Assembly: GCF_028640845.1 (NCBI RefSeq)
Contig: NC_080546.1
Coordinates: forward strand, 56,121,409 to 56,185,408
Length of the DNA: 64,000 nt
Reading direction: 5' to 3'
Source of the DNA: Ahaetulla prasina
Lineage: Eukaryota; Chordata; Lepidosauria; Squamata; Colubridae
The position numbers and the translations under genes were made by a program. How positions within the stretch are numbered: the first letter of the stretch is position 1; each line of letters opens with the position of its first letter. Below, one piece after another: positions 34,070 to 45,018 of the stretch. A model generated the notes under the pieces. That model ran no database searches. It saw only the letters and a list, made by a program, of their open reading frames with translations, and was not told the origin of the DNA.

Positions 34070-34735
34070 CTGAATGATTGGCTTTTATTATTATATTATT
34101 TATTTATTACACACCACCTATCTCATGGTTTTAGGTTACTCTGCAGTTTTAAATAAGAATACAAGTCCAAAATCAGTCCAATGTTCCAAGAGTTGGTCAG
34201 GGTTATCAGCCAATTCAAAGATCATGGGTTCAAGGTTTCTTACACAAATAGGATTCACAGGGATATCATGCAAGGGCAGGGATTCTGGCATTGATTCCAG
34301 CAACAGGAATATGAGTCAGGGGTTCCTTTAAATCAGGCTGCCAATAGTCACCAATCAAGAGTGCCTTGCTTGGCGAGGAGACTCATAGAACATTTCACTC
34401 TGCCCTACTCTCTCCTTTCCAGGTGAGGGGACTCAGAGGCTTTATATCATCAACCCTATGTGGTGCCTGGTTTTGATCAGCCACAGGTTTACCTGTGAAG
34501 TACAAAGAAAAAAAAGAAAAGGGAAGGAAAAGGAAATTACTTATGTACTTTTGTCCCTAATGGTTCCATCCAACCATTTCTCAGTCAATATTTTACTTGT
34601 CACAATATTCTTTCTTAGGGTCCATGATGCTTTTCTTGAAATGCAGAGCAATTTGTCAGTGTCATGACCCAGGTTCAGGAATCAGATTCTGAATATGAAG
34701 AAGTTGGTCTAGGTAAACCTATGGAATGGCACTGT
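34070..34735. mobile_element. Possible LTR-retroelement remnants
   Basis: On the minus strand about 34150-34480 there is a GC-richer block with CACCAATCAAGAGTGCC and 'ccaggtgaggggactcaga', which looks like a squamate LTR U3 region. At 34658-34730 a plus-strand phrase TGTCATGACCCAGG begins like the LTR at 61119-61743 (which reads TGTCATGCCCCC on its own strand). Edges and TSD are not resolved, so the call is tentative. Confidence 0.3.
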
Positions 34736-35424
34736 CAGGAGACACGAAGCTAAGAGCCACATGAGGCTGATCAAAACCAGGCACCACTCATAGAGTTCAA
34801 GGACTGTCATGTTCTCAGCAGCAGAAATGTGTAACTTTTTTTGGGCTATGGAACTCTGTTGACTTTTATGTACTATTCTGTGTAGGCCATACAGCAATAA
34901 TGAACAAAAGGTAAATCTGAAATCAAATTGAGTTAATATTATTAGTTATGAATTGCATATTAAATGTTTCTTATCTGTCATATAATTTTTTACAAATTAG
35001 TATCGAGTTTCAAATGGGCTCAAGAATCTTTGGACTAGGCCCAAGCTGTGCACCCCTCTGATGCAAACTTTTACAGAGGTATCAATAATATCAATTAATT
35101 ATCACATTTCTATAAAGCATTAAATAAATAAGGTAATTGTAGATTGGCACAATATTTCTGCAAGCCTTATCAGGAATTTGTCTTTGTGTAATAATCAGAT
35201 GTTAATATTGGGCTGAAAAATGTTTGCTCAGAGTTCAGATAGATTAATGAAAGTTTTCTTTCTCTCTCCATTTTTGCTTACTTGATGAGGCTTTGCCACG
35301 AAACAACACAGAATACATTTTGACAAAGAATTCTCAAACTGTACCCAAGAGAAAGAAAGGAAATGTGAAGCTGAAGAATCTTCATCCCAGGGGAAATTGC
35401 CCTATAGGAAAGCATAAACTCAGC
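34736..35424. other. AT-rich DNA, no gene recognised
   Basis: The minus frame at 34709-34897 has no domain. I see no repeat family before the hAT element starting at 35433. Confidence 0.4.
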
Positions 35425-35432
35425 CACAAAAA

Positions 35433-37281
35433 TATAGTGACCAGATTTTAACATTGGTAAAGTGGGACACCACTGACGGGGGACCAGGGGGGTCTAATTT
35501 TTTTAATATCAGTTCCGTGGGTGTGGCTTGTCTGGTGGGTGTGGCTTGGTGGTCATGTGATTGGGTGTGTGTGGCCAACTTGATGTCTCTCACGTCAAAG
35601 GTTAGGGTGCAGAGTTTGTATGGGCACACAACTTTAAACTGAACGACTATTAAAAAAAAAAGCAGTGACCTTCCTTGATGTGAAGCAAAGGTGATCTTTG
35701 CATGTTCAGGAGCTGCATATCCTCCTTCTTGAATACCTTCCATCAAAATATCTTCAGAGATCATATCAAATCTATTATACTGCATTTTCAATTAATTACA
35801 ATACAGTGATCCTACCTATCTCATATGGTGTATTGCAGTTACTATCAGGAGTAATTACAATACACTATATTAAAGGGGTGGTGGTAGAAACATTAGGATG
35901 AATTTATACAGATAGCATAAAGGTGTGGGGCAAGGAGGAAATACTGTCATATGGAGTATTTGGCAAAAGTGTATAAAATGGAAGTCTGTAGGATTATCGT
36001 ATCTGCTAAATTTAGAAAAACTCCGAGAGTTACTAAACTGGAATTGATGCAAAAAGCCAATGCTTAAAATGAATGAAACCAGGAGTTTCCTGTGCCAGTC
36101 CTTCCACAAAAATCCAAACCTAATTACTCCATCTTTACTTCATCTCAGCAACTGGAACGAGTGTAGTGCTGCTGCTGCTGCGGTTGCTGTTCAATCATTC
36201 CAAAACTGACCAAGTAATTCCTGAGCCAAGTTCTACTTTTAAGTTCAAACTTGGGCTGAATTCCCGAAAAGGGGCATTACAAGTTGCTGTAGTGAAGGTA
36301 GGGTTTTTCGTGTACAGAAATACATTTTGCATTTAATGGGCCCCCTTCTCCCCCCCCATCCCCCCCCCCCGCAGCCAGAAAAAGAAAGGGAACTGAATTT
36401 TGCAAGCAAAACAGGCATTCTTTTCTCCGCTTTCTTCTATTCGGTGTAATGGGGCACTTATGACAAACATCGCTCGAGGGGAGGAAATCCAAACCAGACC
36501 TTTCTTTCTTTTTTTCTTTTTTTGCTGGCACGAACCCCAGCAGCTCTTCTTCCAAAGCCTACCTTGCTGGATTTTGCTGTGGCACCAACTTCCAGAGGTT
36601 AAAGCACTAGGGAATTTCCGCGCAACTGAGGCAAAGCCGATGGCAAAGGGTGGAGAGCACGCGCTCGGCCGTGACTGGCTATTGCCCTAGCAGCAGAGCA
36701 CTCCTGTTCTGTTTCCCTCCCCCAATACTCCCAACAAAGAGTCAGTCAAAGGCCTCCTTTTCTAATTTATTTACATAGATAAATGTTCTGGCCACGTCTA
36801 TCCATGGGCCTGCCAAGTCTCTGGAGATAACGAGGAAATTATAGATAAGGCCAGAATTACTCACGAATATATTCTTCCCTCCATTGATACAGTTTGCCCG
36901 CGCAAATTCACTGCTTTGTCCAAGACAAAAAACCAGGAAGTTCCGCCTCCTTTTTATAGTCTCTGCAGATGTCACTGCATGACCATCATTCTTTGGCTTT
37001 GTCCCAACGCTTCCTCTGCTGCGCGCGCCAGTCACGTCTGCGCAGTCTTGCATCACTCCAAAACTGTTCTTGGGGCATTGCCAAATCAGAAGAAGGCCCA
37101 GGAGAATCAGGCCTTGCTGGCCCCTCTTCCTCCCTTTGGGTGGGTGCCAGGGAGGGAGAGGGCCCAGGAGAAGCAGGCCTTGCCAGGTCTTCTCCCTCCT
37201 TTTTTAGAACGCCGTGGGACGTGGGACAAATTTCTAAAAAGCGGGACTGTCCCGCCAAAAGCGGGACGTCTGGTCACTATA
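35433..37281. mobile_element. 1.85-kb hAT-type element with perfect TSD and cargo
   Basis: The ends are TATAGTGACCAGA and TCTGGTCACTATA, a perfect 13-bp inverted repeat. The TSD CACAAAAA is identical on both sides (35425-35432 and 37282-37289). The right subterminal part has CGGGACTGTCCCGCCAAAAG. No transposase motif is seen, so it is non-autonomous. The interior is unlike typical MITE filler: GC- and CpG-rich stretches at 36340-36720, and a minus-strand promoter-like module with TATAAAAA at about 36951-36958 and AATAAA (TTTATT on plus) at 36767-36772. A degenerate 60-bp-scale repeat containing GGCCCAGGAGAA occurs at about 37095 and 37160. The cargo could be a captured LTR or host promoter. 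Confidence 0.7.
36720..37065 (-). promoter_or_regulatory. LTR-like or promoter-like module inside the hAT element
   Basis: Read on the minus strand there is a CpG-rich segment (GCGCAGACGTGACTGGCG), then a TATA box ACTATAAAAAGGAGG at about 36947-36961, about 180 bases of leader, then AATAAA at 36767-36772. That order fits an LTR (U3-R-U5), and it also fits a host promoter with a first exon. A 104-codon minus frame (36742-37056) covers it but has no domain I recognise. Edges and TSD are not resolved. Confidence 0.3.
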
Positions 37282-37289
37282 CACAAAAA

Positions 37290-37904
37290 GGAAAGAAAAA
37301 ATAGTGCAAAATAAGCAGCCAGTCTCGTGACAAATTGCAGTATGATTGGGATAAATTAAAGGATATCTTAGGAAAAGTTAAATTCTGGTACATGGTTTTC
37401 CAAAAGTATTCAGTGATCTGAGTACCCTCAGATACTATTTGTAAGTTGTGCAAACCTAGTTATCGTTTGCTTCAAATGACTCCTATTTGATGTGCACAAG
37501 AGAAAAAGATTATTTTTAACATACCATCACCCTTTGCCCATGTCATAGGTAGTGAATGGGTTTTAACAAAATAACCAATAATAATCTATACAGGATCTTC
37601 AAAGAATTTTATATTTGTTTTCCTGCTACAAACATGTATTTTGCCATAACAACAATTTTCCATTTATTTTCAAAGCACACTGAAGCATCTTCGAAGGCTG
37701 CATTTTGTTAGCTCCTTAATTCTGTCTCTTTATTTCTGTGCTAGTTTCACTTAAAATATCAACAAGGCATTTAGTTCTCCTCTATACAAAAAGATTAAGC
37801 TCTTTATTTTTTAAGGCAACTCTTTCCTAGCTATAAATCTTTCCCTTTCTTGATGCAGTTTAAAAGTATTCATGAGTTTGATATACTTGATTTATTTTAA
37901 CTTT
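37290..37904. other. AT-rich DNA, no gene recognised
   Basis: I see no coding frame or repeat family between the hAT element and the SINE. Confidence 0.45.
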
Positions 37905-38145
37905 TAAAAATTGTTTATGTGTGTCCATCTTTAAGTCAGTCTTGACTCCTGTCAATTTACTAGACAAGTCCCTGCAGTTTTCTTGCCAAGGTTTTTTGGA
38001 AGTGACATGCCACTGCCTGCTTTTTAGGGCTGAGAGAGAATGACTGGCCCAAGATAACCCAGCTAACTTCATGCACAAGGCAGGACCAGAACTCAAGGTT
38101 TTCTTGTTTCTACCCACATGCCTTAACCCCAAGCTTGCTGTCTTA
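37905..38145 (+). mobile_element. Squamate SINE (Sauria type)
   Basis: It contains ACAAGTCCCTGCAGTTTTC, then a 'ggttttttggaagtgacatgcca' block, GGGCTGAGAGAGAATGACTG, CCCAAGATAACCCAGC and a 'ggcaggaccagaactc' end. The same order of blocks appears in 42110-42312, and the 3' half in 12473-12590. The head is not clearly tRNA-like here. The family name is from memory. Confidence 0.65.
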
Positions 38146-38189
38146 AAAAATATTACAAGATGTGAATTTTCTGTCCCATACAGATTATA

Positions 38190-38200
38190 ATGTGTGTGTG

Positions 38201-38235
<35 letters not shown>

Positions 38236-38238
38236 GTG

Positions 38239-38271
<33 letters not shown>

Positions 38272-38905
38272 GTCTGGGCATTTTTGGGTCTTTTTCTGTG
38301 TAAGGTTGAGATTATCTTGGGGATGTTTTGACGAGGTCTGACTCATCATCTTCAGGCTGGTGTCTTCGGCTTCGTGCTTCTCGAGCAAAGAGTGGTCGGA
38401 GTTGCTGTCTTTCTATAAATACTGGTGGGGCGTGTTGCTGTGAGTGGGTTGATTGGCTGTGTGGTTGCATCTTGATTGGTAGATGGAGTCAGTGTTTGCA
38501 GATTGGTCAGCTGTTTCGTAGCATCCTGTGTGGGTGTGGTCTTGGTCTTTTGTTCCTGAGCTTTGGTGTTGTGGCCTCTGAAGTTCTGTGATGTGATGAC
38601 TTGAGCAGATGGCTATAATGCAGCATCCCGGGCCCTGGTTTGGCTCTGAGTCCAAGGTCCTGTCATCTGTTCCTGGTGTGTGTCATCCTGCTTTGTGTGG
38701 GGATCGGAGGGGGGGGGGCCTTAGCAGCCAGTGGCGTCAGCATGGTCTGGCTTCTGGATGGTGGTTGTGTTTTGTCTGTAGGATGGGTTTGGGTTTGAAT
38801 CTGGTGAGGGTGATTGGTGGTGGTGTTGTGTGTTGTCCTGGCTCCGGGATCAATTTTCGTGGCTGGGATTCGTTTGTTGACCAAGGCTGGTTTCTAGATG
38901 TCCTT
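38190..38905 (-). mobile_element. Penelope-like element joined to a (TG)n tract
   Basis: A (TG)n tract at 38190-38268 runs straight into GTAGGTCTGGGCATTTTTGG. After it come ACTCATCATCTTCAGGC and 'ggcttcgtgcttct', matching in order the PLE at 52976-53100, which is likewise preceded by (GT)n and GTAGGTC. On the minus strand the motif reads GATGATGAG, a short stem, then AAAAC, a degraded hammerhead-like core. The rest, to about 38905, is GT-rich on the plus strand and contains a G8 run near 38710. Long frames on both strands (38328-38591, 38413-38655, 38609-38908, 38663-38884) are compositional. Confidence 0.55.
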
Positions 38906-40124
38906 TAATACTTATATAAATGTTTTTTTTTCAAATCCCAAATATACAATTAGAGTATATCATAAATAATTCAAAATAAAACATTTAATGTTAAAAATTT
39001 ATTGTTTACATAGTACATTAATAGATGTATTTTATTTTGGCATGCATAACATAATTGACAGCCAATCTTTATCCAAACAAAATAAGACACTTACACATAT
39101 AAATGTTTTCCCACTACATAACCATATTATTTTAATCTAGACCTTTTGAAATAGTCTGCAATTTATTTTCAATAATGTTATGAAACAAGTCACAAAGTTC
39201 AGATTTATGACATGCTAAATACTACAGATATACAAGACTGAAAAAGTAACAGATACTGTATGTATATAGACAGATAAATACATAAAATAAACCAGATTGA
39301 TAAGAAGCTAGTGAGAGAAAAGCAAACATTGACTTGCAAGTGACAGCTAGAAATCTGGAAGAGAGTGAATAATTTCAAAGCAGGCAAGACAATTTCAGAT
39401 ACTGCTTTGTAAACTTGCTCCCAGAAAAAGACAGGGATTTTTACATTTTTACATCTTTATTGTTATAGAAATACAATGGTTCTCCCCAAAAAAAGAGAAT
39501 CTTGGCTGATCAGAATGTTCTCTTTTTGTGAATACAGCAATATTTGTATAGGATCCTTTCTCACAGTGGTGGTGAACATGGCCTTCATGACTGATATGCA
39601 TGTCAGTACTAGGCCTAATCTATGCTACCATGTGACACATTTTTGCATTATTTCAGTATGTCAGGAAGTTCATCTAGTTTGCCTATGAGCATAGTTCAAT
39701 CAACAGAGGAATTCAGACTGAATTCTACGCTTTTGAAAGAATAAAGTCATTCTGAAAGCTGTATCTCTGATTGTTCACTAAAGGTCATGTCTGCTATGGT
39801 CTTATGGATTGTACTCATTAAAAGATTTTAGTATTTTGTTGTGTATCTTACAATAGTGATGATGACCCTTGTGATACCTGAATTCTCATTATATTTTTAT
39901 GCTTTATCTTAGCAGCATAAATGTTCTACTTTTGAAATCCAAAGCAACTCTAGCTATATGGCTGTGCGAGAGAAATATTCTAATTTAAAAAAGTGATTGT
40001 TTTTCTGATATTAATTCAGCTTCAGCAATTTCATTTTCTATGACAAGTTCACTTTTACAATTTGAACTTTTGCTTCACTGTAAATTTTAAAGAACATGTT
40101 ACAAAGTTGTTTAAAAAGTACTCA
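38906..40124. other. AT-rich DNA, no gene recognised
   Basis: The minus frame 39205-39387 and plus frame 39476-39688 have no domains. No repeat family is recognised. Confidence 0.45.
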
Positions 40125-40260
40125 TTGTTTATTTATTTATTTATTATTTTTATTTATTTATTTAGAAATTTAACATGACCACCCACTCACTCGTAGTGAC
40201 TCTGGGTGGCTTACAAAAAATAAAAATCCAATATATAACAAAGGCCAAATGGTTCCAGAA
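40125..40260 (-). mobile_element. L2-type LINE 3' tail fragment
   Basis: A (TTTA)n-like run at 40127-40165 is followed by ACCACCCACTCACTCGTAGTG and ACTCTGGGTGGCTTACAA, the reverse of an L2/CR1-type terminal hairpin. Only the tail is recognisable. Confidence 0.5.
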
Positions 40261-40514
40261 AAGAAGGGAAATTGATACGTTTAATAAAGATTTCAGATAT
40301 AGATCAACTTTCTAAACCAAAGTCATTCTGGGATATTGTATTTGTGGTCTTTGGTTAATACATCTCTGGGCACAATTAAAATCTATTTAGATGACAAAGT
40401 ACTTACTAACAAAATCACAATCATGTAAAGAGTATTACTTATAAAAGACATCTAGTTGTTACTTCTTATTTATAAAAGACATCTAGTTCTAGACTATCAG
40501 ATCTTTTAAAAATC

Positions 40515-40852
40515 TACTTACTTATTTATTTATTTATTTTTATTTATTTTATTTATTTATTTTTCAAATTTATATACCGCCCTATCTCCCTAAGGACTCA
40601 GGGCGGTTCACAGGCAGTTAAAATACATATAAATACAGATTAAAAAACAACAACTAAAAAACTTATTCTATTGCCGAATTTAAAAAACAATATAAATAAT
40701 AAAAAACCCCTTAAAACCAATAACTTTAAAATCTAATCCAGTCCCGCGCAGATGAATAAGTGCATTTTAAGCTCGCGACGAAAGGTTCGGAGGTCCGGAA
40801 GTTGACGAAGTCCTGGAGGGAGTTCGTTCCAGAGGGTGGGAGCCCCCCTTAA
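40515..40852 (-). mobile_element. L2-type LINE 3' fragment
   Basis: The plus strand reads (ATTT)n, then ATACCGCCCTATCTCCC and GACTCAGGGCGGTTCACAGG, then the L2 3' UTR and the end of ORF2 (CGACGAAAGGTTCGGAGG, then 'gggagttcgttccagaggg'). It matches 46611-46910 and 24241-24560 and is sharply 5'-truncated at about 40852, next to a CR1-L3 copy. Confidence 0.8.
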
Positions 40853-41169
40853 TCAAGGGGCTGTGATCTATTTATTGCAGTAAAATAAAAACACACCAAA
40901 ACAACTAGACACAAGGACAGTTTTTTCCCGAATGCCATCACTCTGCTTAACAACTAATTCCCACAACACTGTCAAATAATTTACTAAGACTGTATTACTA
41001 TTATTCTTCTCTTCTTTACTAGTATCTATCTCTCCCCACTTATTACTAGAATCATGTTGCTTGTATCTTTCAATTATATTGTTTTTATTTGTTTCCTAGT
41101 ATGATTTGATAGCTTATTAGTAACCTTGACTATCACTAAGTGTTGTATCTTTTTATTCTTGATGAATGT

Positions 41170-41773
41170 TGTTAGGAAATGGCTTTTTGTCTAATTAGTT
41201 GGTCAGGCAATATATAAACCAACAATGTATGTTTGCAGTCAGAAAGATATTATATTGCCTTAAGACTGTATTGCATCATCATGCATCCTGATTGGCTGAG
41301 CTCTCTAGCCAATGTACTTAAGGAAAGCTGAATTACGGTTTTTGTGGACACTACACCATTTTACCTGCTGATATGCTGTAACTCTATATTTGGTCTCTCT
41401 GCATGATCATTGCTTGATCATGGCTATTAATTGTTTTTCTAATATTTATTGACTGTTTTTATATTGAACTTTGTTCCTGATTGAAACTAAAGAAGATCTG
41501 TTTTATTGTATTTTTCTACAACTGGTAAAAAGACTTTATCTTGGAGAATATCCCTGGACTGATCTTATCTCACTTTAAATGTGTATGACTTGGATTGTTT
41601 TTTGGACTATGATTTTGCTTTTTCCCTAAAAGTAAAATATTATCAAAACGCAGTTGTTTGTATATTAACTGTTATTATCCACAATCATTCTCAGTCGCTT
41701 TCGTGTGTAAACTTAAAGGGTACTCTGCTCAATAACCCACAACATTTGTTATGAGCTAAGAATATCCTTATCA
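41170..41773 (+). mobile_element. Solo LTR, 604 bp, with 5-bp TSD
   Basis: It starts TGTTAGGAAATGG and ends ATATCCTTATCA, so it has the TG...CA ends of an LTR. AATGT is repeated exactly on both sides (41165-41169 and 41774-41778). Inside are TATATAAACC near 41212 and CCAAT-type boxes (GATTGGCTGAGC, AGCCAATG, about 41291-41316). No internal retroviral region is present, so it is the recombination product of a longer LTR element. A 5-bp TSD fits Gypsy and some endogenous retroviruses, and I cannot choose between them. The strand is inferred from the TATA orientation. Confidence 0.8.
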
Positions 41774-41861
41774 AATGTATTTTATTCCCTTTATGTACAC
41801 TGAGAACATATACACCGAAGACAAATTTCTTGTGTGTCCAATCACACTTGGCCAATAAAGA

Positions 41862-41962
41862 ATTCTATTCTATTCTATTCTATTCTATTCTATTCTATTC
41901 TATTCTATTCTATTCTACTCTACTCTACTCTACTCTACTCTACTCTACTCTACTCTATTCTA
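41862..41962. repeat. (ATTCT)n then (ACTCT)n microsatellite
   Basis: About ten ATTCT units are followed by about eight ACTCT units and one final ATTCT. It grows directly out of the CR1-L3 3' end. Confidence 0.95.
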
Positions 41963-42109
41963 AACGGTTGGATATAAACAAGTAAAATGAAAATTACCAT
42001 GGAAAAGAACTAAGAAAGAAAGGTTCAGCATTAGTTGCTATAGCAAAGTCAATGTGAATTCTTATTTCAAAACAATATATGAAAAAGTGTTTGTTTTTTG
42101 TGGAGGGAG

Positions 42110-42312
42110 GGCTTCAAATCAGTTTTGTACTCCTGGCAACTACCAGGACTACTTTTGGCAGCTTTATTGGCAAGATTTTTTGGTCGTGGTTTGTCACTGT
42201 TTACTTTCTAGAGCTGGCCTAGAAAGTTGGTTGGTTTCATGCCTAAAGGAGGACAAAAACTCTGGTTTCCAATTTCTAACCTGATGTCTCAACCACTACA
42301 CCAAACTGGTTC
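42110..42312 (+). mobile_element. Squamate SINE (Sauria type), degraded
   Basis: The blocks CTCCTGGCAACTACCAGGAC, GGCAAGATTTTTTGG, AAAGTTGGTTGGTTTCATGC and CAACCACTACACCAAACTGG recur in the order of the SINE at 37905-38145. The ending CACTACACCAAACTGG is typical of the family. Confidence 0.65.
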
Positions 42313-42639
42313 ATTATGCAAACAATTGCAGATAAGAAAATATAAATGTGTCAAGAGACTTACAGGGAGTAATGGACTAAGATAAATTTACTTTTCACAG
42401 AGCTAACTGTTGCAATAAAAATGGAGATTGCGAAGGAACCAGCTTCCTAAAGTAGAAGAAATAGGATCACCCAAAGGGGACTTTACAGATGTTCCCCATG
42501 TTAGGGCTGCAAAGTGGCTGTCTCAAGCATGTTTTAAACCTGGGAGTCAGGAGAAATAGCTTTGACCAAATCGCAGCCTTTCCTTTTATAAGGAAAGTGG
42601 ATTTGCCCACCTGTCCGCTTAATCACTTTTTATTGTGTC

Positions 42640-42760
42640 TGCTCCAACACTGGGAGATTGGACAAGTGTTTGTCTGAAATTCTGTAGGGTGTCCTGCCTG
42701 AGCAGGGGATTGGACTAGAAGACCTCCAAGGTCCCTTCCAATCCTGTTATTCTGTTATTA
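42640..42760 (+). mobile_element. CR1 LINE 3' end
   Basis: CTCCAACACTGGGA leads to TGTCCTGCCTGAGCAGGGG, GGACTAGAAGACCTCCAAGG and CTGTTATTCTGTTATT, the CR1 terminus seen at 54380-54495. Only the last 120 bases are present. Confidence 0.85.
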
Positions 42761-43636
42761 GAAATAGGTTATAAATTGCTTTTTGAACAGTAAGAACTTT
42801 TAGAAGGAAAGGTTTTATCACAGCAGGCTATATTCCCCAACCCACAGTGAAAGAAGATTTATATATGATGAAACTGGCTGAGCTTTCAATAGTTAAAATA
42901 ATAAACCAGAGAAATTACTTGGATGCACGGGTCTTACGAATTAAGGCAAATATGCATGTCCCAGGATAATGTTACGGGATCCTATCTGGGTAGGTCACCG
43001 GGATCGGGACAAGGATCTTAATTCAAAAATGTGATTTGGATACTTTTCTTACTTTAGATTTACAAAACTAACATGCCACAGCTATGAAGGAATTCCTAAG
43101 AAAAGGAATATTACTTAAATGAAATAATCAAGAACCTTAACATAAAAATTAAGGTTTACAAAGTGGGTCTATTTGATCAAGGTTAGACTGTATATAATCT
43201 TTTCTTTTATTAACAGCTTTTAATAGATTTTTCTTGACTGAATAAAAGGCTTTTAAGATTTGTTTATGAGTAAGATATAGGAAGAAGATAGTTTTGTTTT
43301 GTTATTAGAGGAAGTGATAAGTGATGCTATTACAATTGAAAGGAGATTAAGAAAAGATAATAAGAAGTTAATTTGTGGGACAACATTTGAAAGGATTAAA
43401 GGTTCATATTTTCAATTTGTTGTTTCAAGTAGCTCTTAATGGAATTTTTCTTGATTAAATTTGAATGATGAGGTTTAAAGGTTTGTTTATAGATATGGGA
43501 AAAGATATGAGAAGAAGTGTTTTAAAGAAAATGACAATGCAGTGTGTAACGTACAGGAAATAATTATGAAATTGAATTATTTCTTTAAAGTATGTATACA
43601 GAAAATGGGGAAGAGTGTTATTTCTGGTAGCCATTA
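42761..43636. other. AT-rich DNA, no gene recognised
   Basis: I see no coding frame with domain support. Phrases such as GGAATTTTTCTTGATTAAATTTGA recur in shortened form near 43210, 43440 and 43632, so the stretch may be a degenerate tandem array of about 200 bp. I did not resolve its units. Confidence 0.35.
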
Positions 43637-44215
43637 ATGAATTTTTCCAGATTAAATTTGAAAGTTTATTTGCCAACAGAAGTCAAAGATATCTCACATG
43701 TCTTATCGTACTGTGAGTTATACAGAATATGTAGGTCAATATATATTCTCCCCTTACTAGAGAGATTGCCAGGGAGGACAGTCGACTTTTATGTAGACTT
43801 TCTCCTCCAAGACTCAAATTCGGCTAACACACGTGCAGTGGCAAAATTTTGTGTCGCTGCAATGTCCACAAGAAAAAAATTGGTTACCGAATTATAGATA
43901 CCAACTTTTTGGAGATATATATAACAGTTATGGGAAAAATACATTTACTCACATACTTGATGGCTGTCCATGCATGTATATTAGGAAGTGACCCTATTGG
44001 TTTAGATCATGTATTTTAAATATAGGAATGGTATTATACACGATTGATGTTAGTAGTATTTTAATTTTAAGTTTCATAACAGATAACTGGATTTTATCAT
44101 AGATTTTATCTGTTATGTAGTATTTTATTCTTGAATTTTTAATTGTATATTTACTGTGTGTTTTTTTATTTGTTCTGGCCTATGGCTATAATAAACTGGA
44201 ACTTGAACTTGCCAA
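43637..44215 (+). mobile_element. LINE 3' end, family unresolved
   Basis: A frame at 43637-43897 has VLSYCELYRICRS and LLERLPGRTVDFYVDFLLQD, which I recall as the C-terminus of a squamate LINE with a Cys/His knuckle region. The 3' UTR ends at about 44215 with AATAAACTGGAACTTGAACT. RT itself is missing. The clade (R4, CR1 or other) is not clear from this part. Confidence 0.45.
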
Positions 44216-44571
44216 TAGATAAATGATGAGATATGAGGTGAAGGGAGTTTGGGTTGAAATTTTAGGGAAGATGTTAACCTATTGAAAAAGAATTCTGTTC
44301 CTTCTCTGCACCTAGCATAGAGTGGAAGCTGTGGCTTTTGCAAACGGAAAAATGTTTCCAATTCTTTTCATAGTACAGCAAGCAGTGGATTTCTTCAGCA
44401 AACTAATAAATACTTTTGCAAGCTAGTGACCCTTCCAACATAAGCATTTAAAAGGTTACTGTGCAGCTCCCATTCTCACATTTTTGCAATAAGTTATTCA
44501 AACTCTGTGCAGAATCAATACGGTAATGGTTAATTTGTTAGACTGGAATTGTAGATAACCAGGGACAGAAA
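44216..44571. other. No gene recognised
   Basis: The minus frame 44125-44361 has no domain. No repeat is recognised up to the ATCAA-repeat start at 44575. Confidence 0.4.
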
Positions 44572-44574
44572 TTG

Positions 44575-45018
44575 TCAAATCAAATCAAATCAAACCTTTA
44601 TTGTCAATGCACAACATGTGTACAATGAGATTGAATGAGCCTCCCTTGTGCAGCCCCCCCAAAAAACAGAATACTTCTCAATAACTCAATAAATATAAAA
44701 AAAGAAATCCCTAAACCCAAATACGTAATAACCAGCACACATTCCCATATACATATACATATATGTATATAACATTATATTATATTACACAGATAAGAAC
44801 ATGTTGCACGTTGCGGTGGCCCTGCAAGTCTATCATATTAAACTTAACTGTGGTGTTATGTTGCATTCAGAAGTCTGATGGTCCACGGATAAAAGCTATT
44901 TTTCACCCTATTCGTTCAGCTGGCTATGCTTCTATATCTCCTTCCCAATGATAGGAGAGTAAAGAAGTGCTGATTAGGGTTGAATCATCCCTGAGGATTT
45001 TCCTTGCTCTGCTAAGGC
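44575..45018 (-). mobile_element. LINE 3' UTR with (AATCA)n tail, minus strand
   Basis: AAATCAAATCAAATCAAATC at about 44574-44595 is followed by CCTTTATTGTCAATGCACAA and TGTGTACAATGAGATTGAATG, a LINE 3' end read in reverse. TCAGAAGTCTGATGGTCC follows further in. This matches a widespread vertebrate CR1/Rex-type 3' UTR in my memory. It ends where the SPIN-like fragment begins, at about 45019. Confidence 0.5.

Larger units (their letters stand above)
40888..41962 (+). mobile_element. CR1-L3 LINE 3' end, split by a solo LTR
   Basis: The first part (40888-41169) starts in the C-terminal coding region (ACAACTAGACACAAGGACAG) and includes the 3' UTR up to CTTGATGAATGT. The second part (41774-41865) resumes with TGTACACTGAGAACATA and ends CACTTGGCCAATAAAGAATT. 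The tail is the (ATTCT)n/(ACTCT)n microsatellite at 41862-41962. The unoccupied equivalent of the break is CTTGATGAACGT at 23681-23692. Confidence 0.85.

Noticed and set aside
38185..38908. Thr/His-rich and Gly-rich frames that look like low-complexity proteins
   Set aside because: They come from (TG)n and the GT-rich Penelope-like sequence. Frames overlap on both strands and no start context or domain is seen.
41862..41962. CRISPR-like array of short repeats
   Set aside because: The repeats are 5-bp microsatellite units with no spacers, and the DNA is vertebrate.
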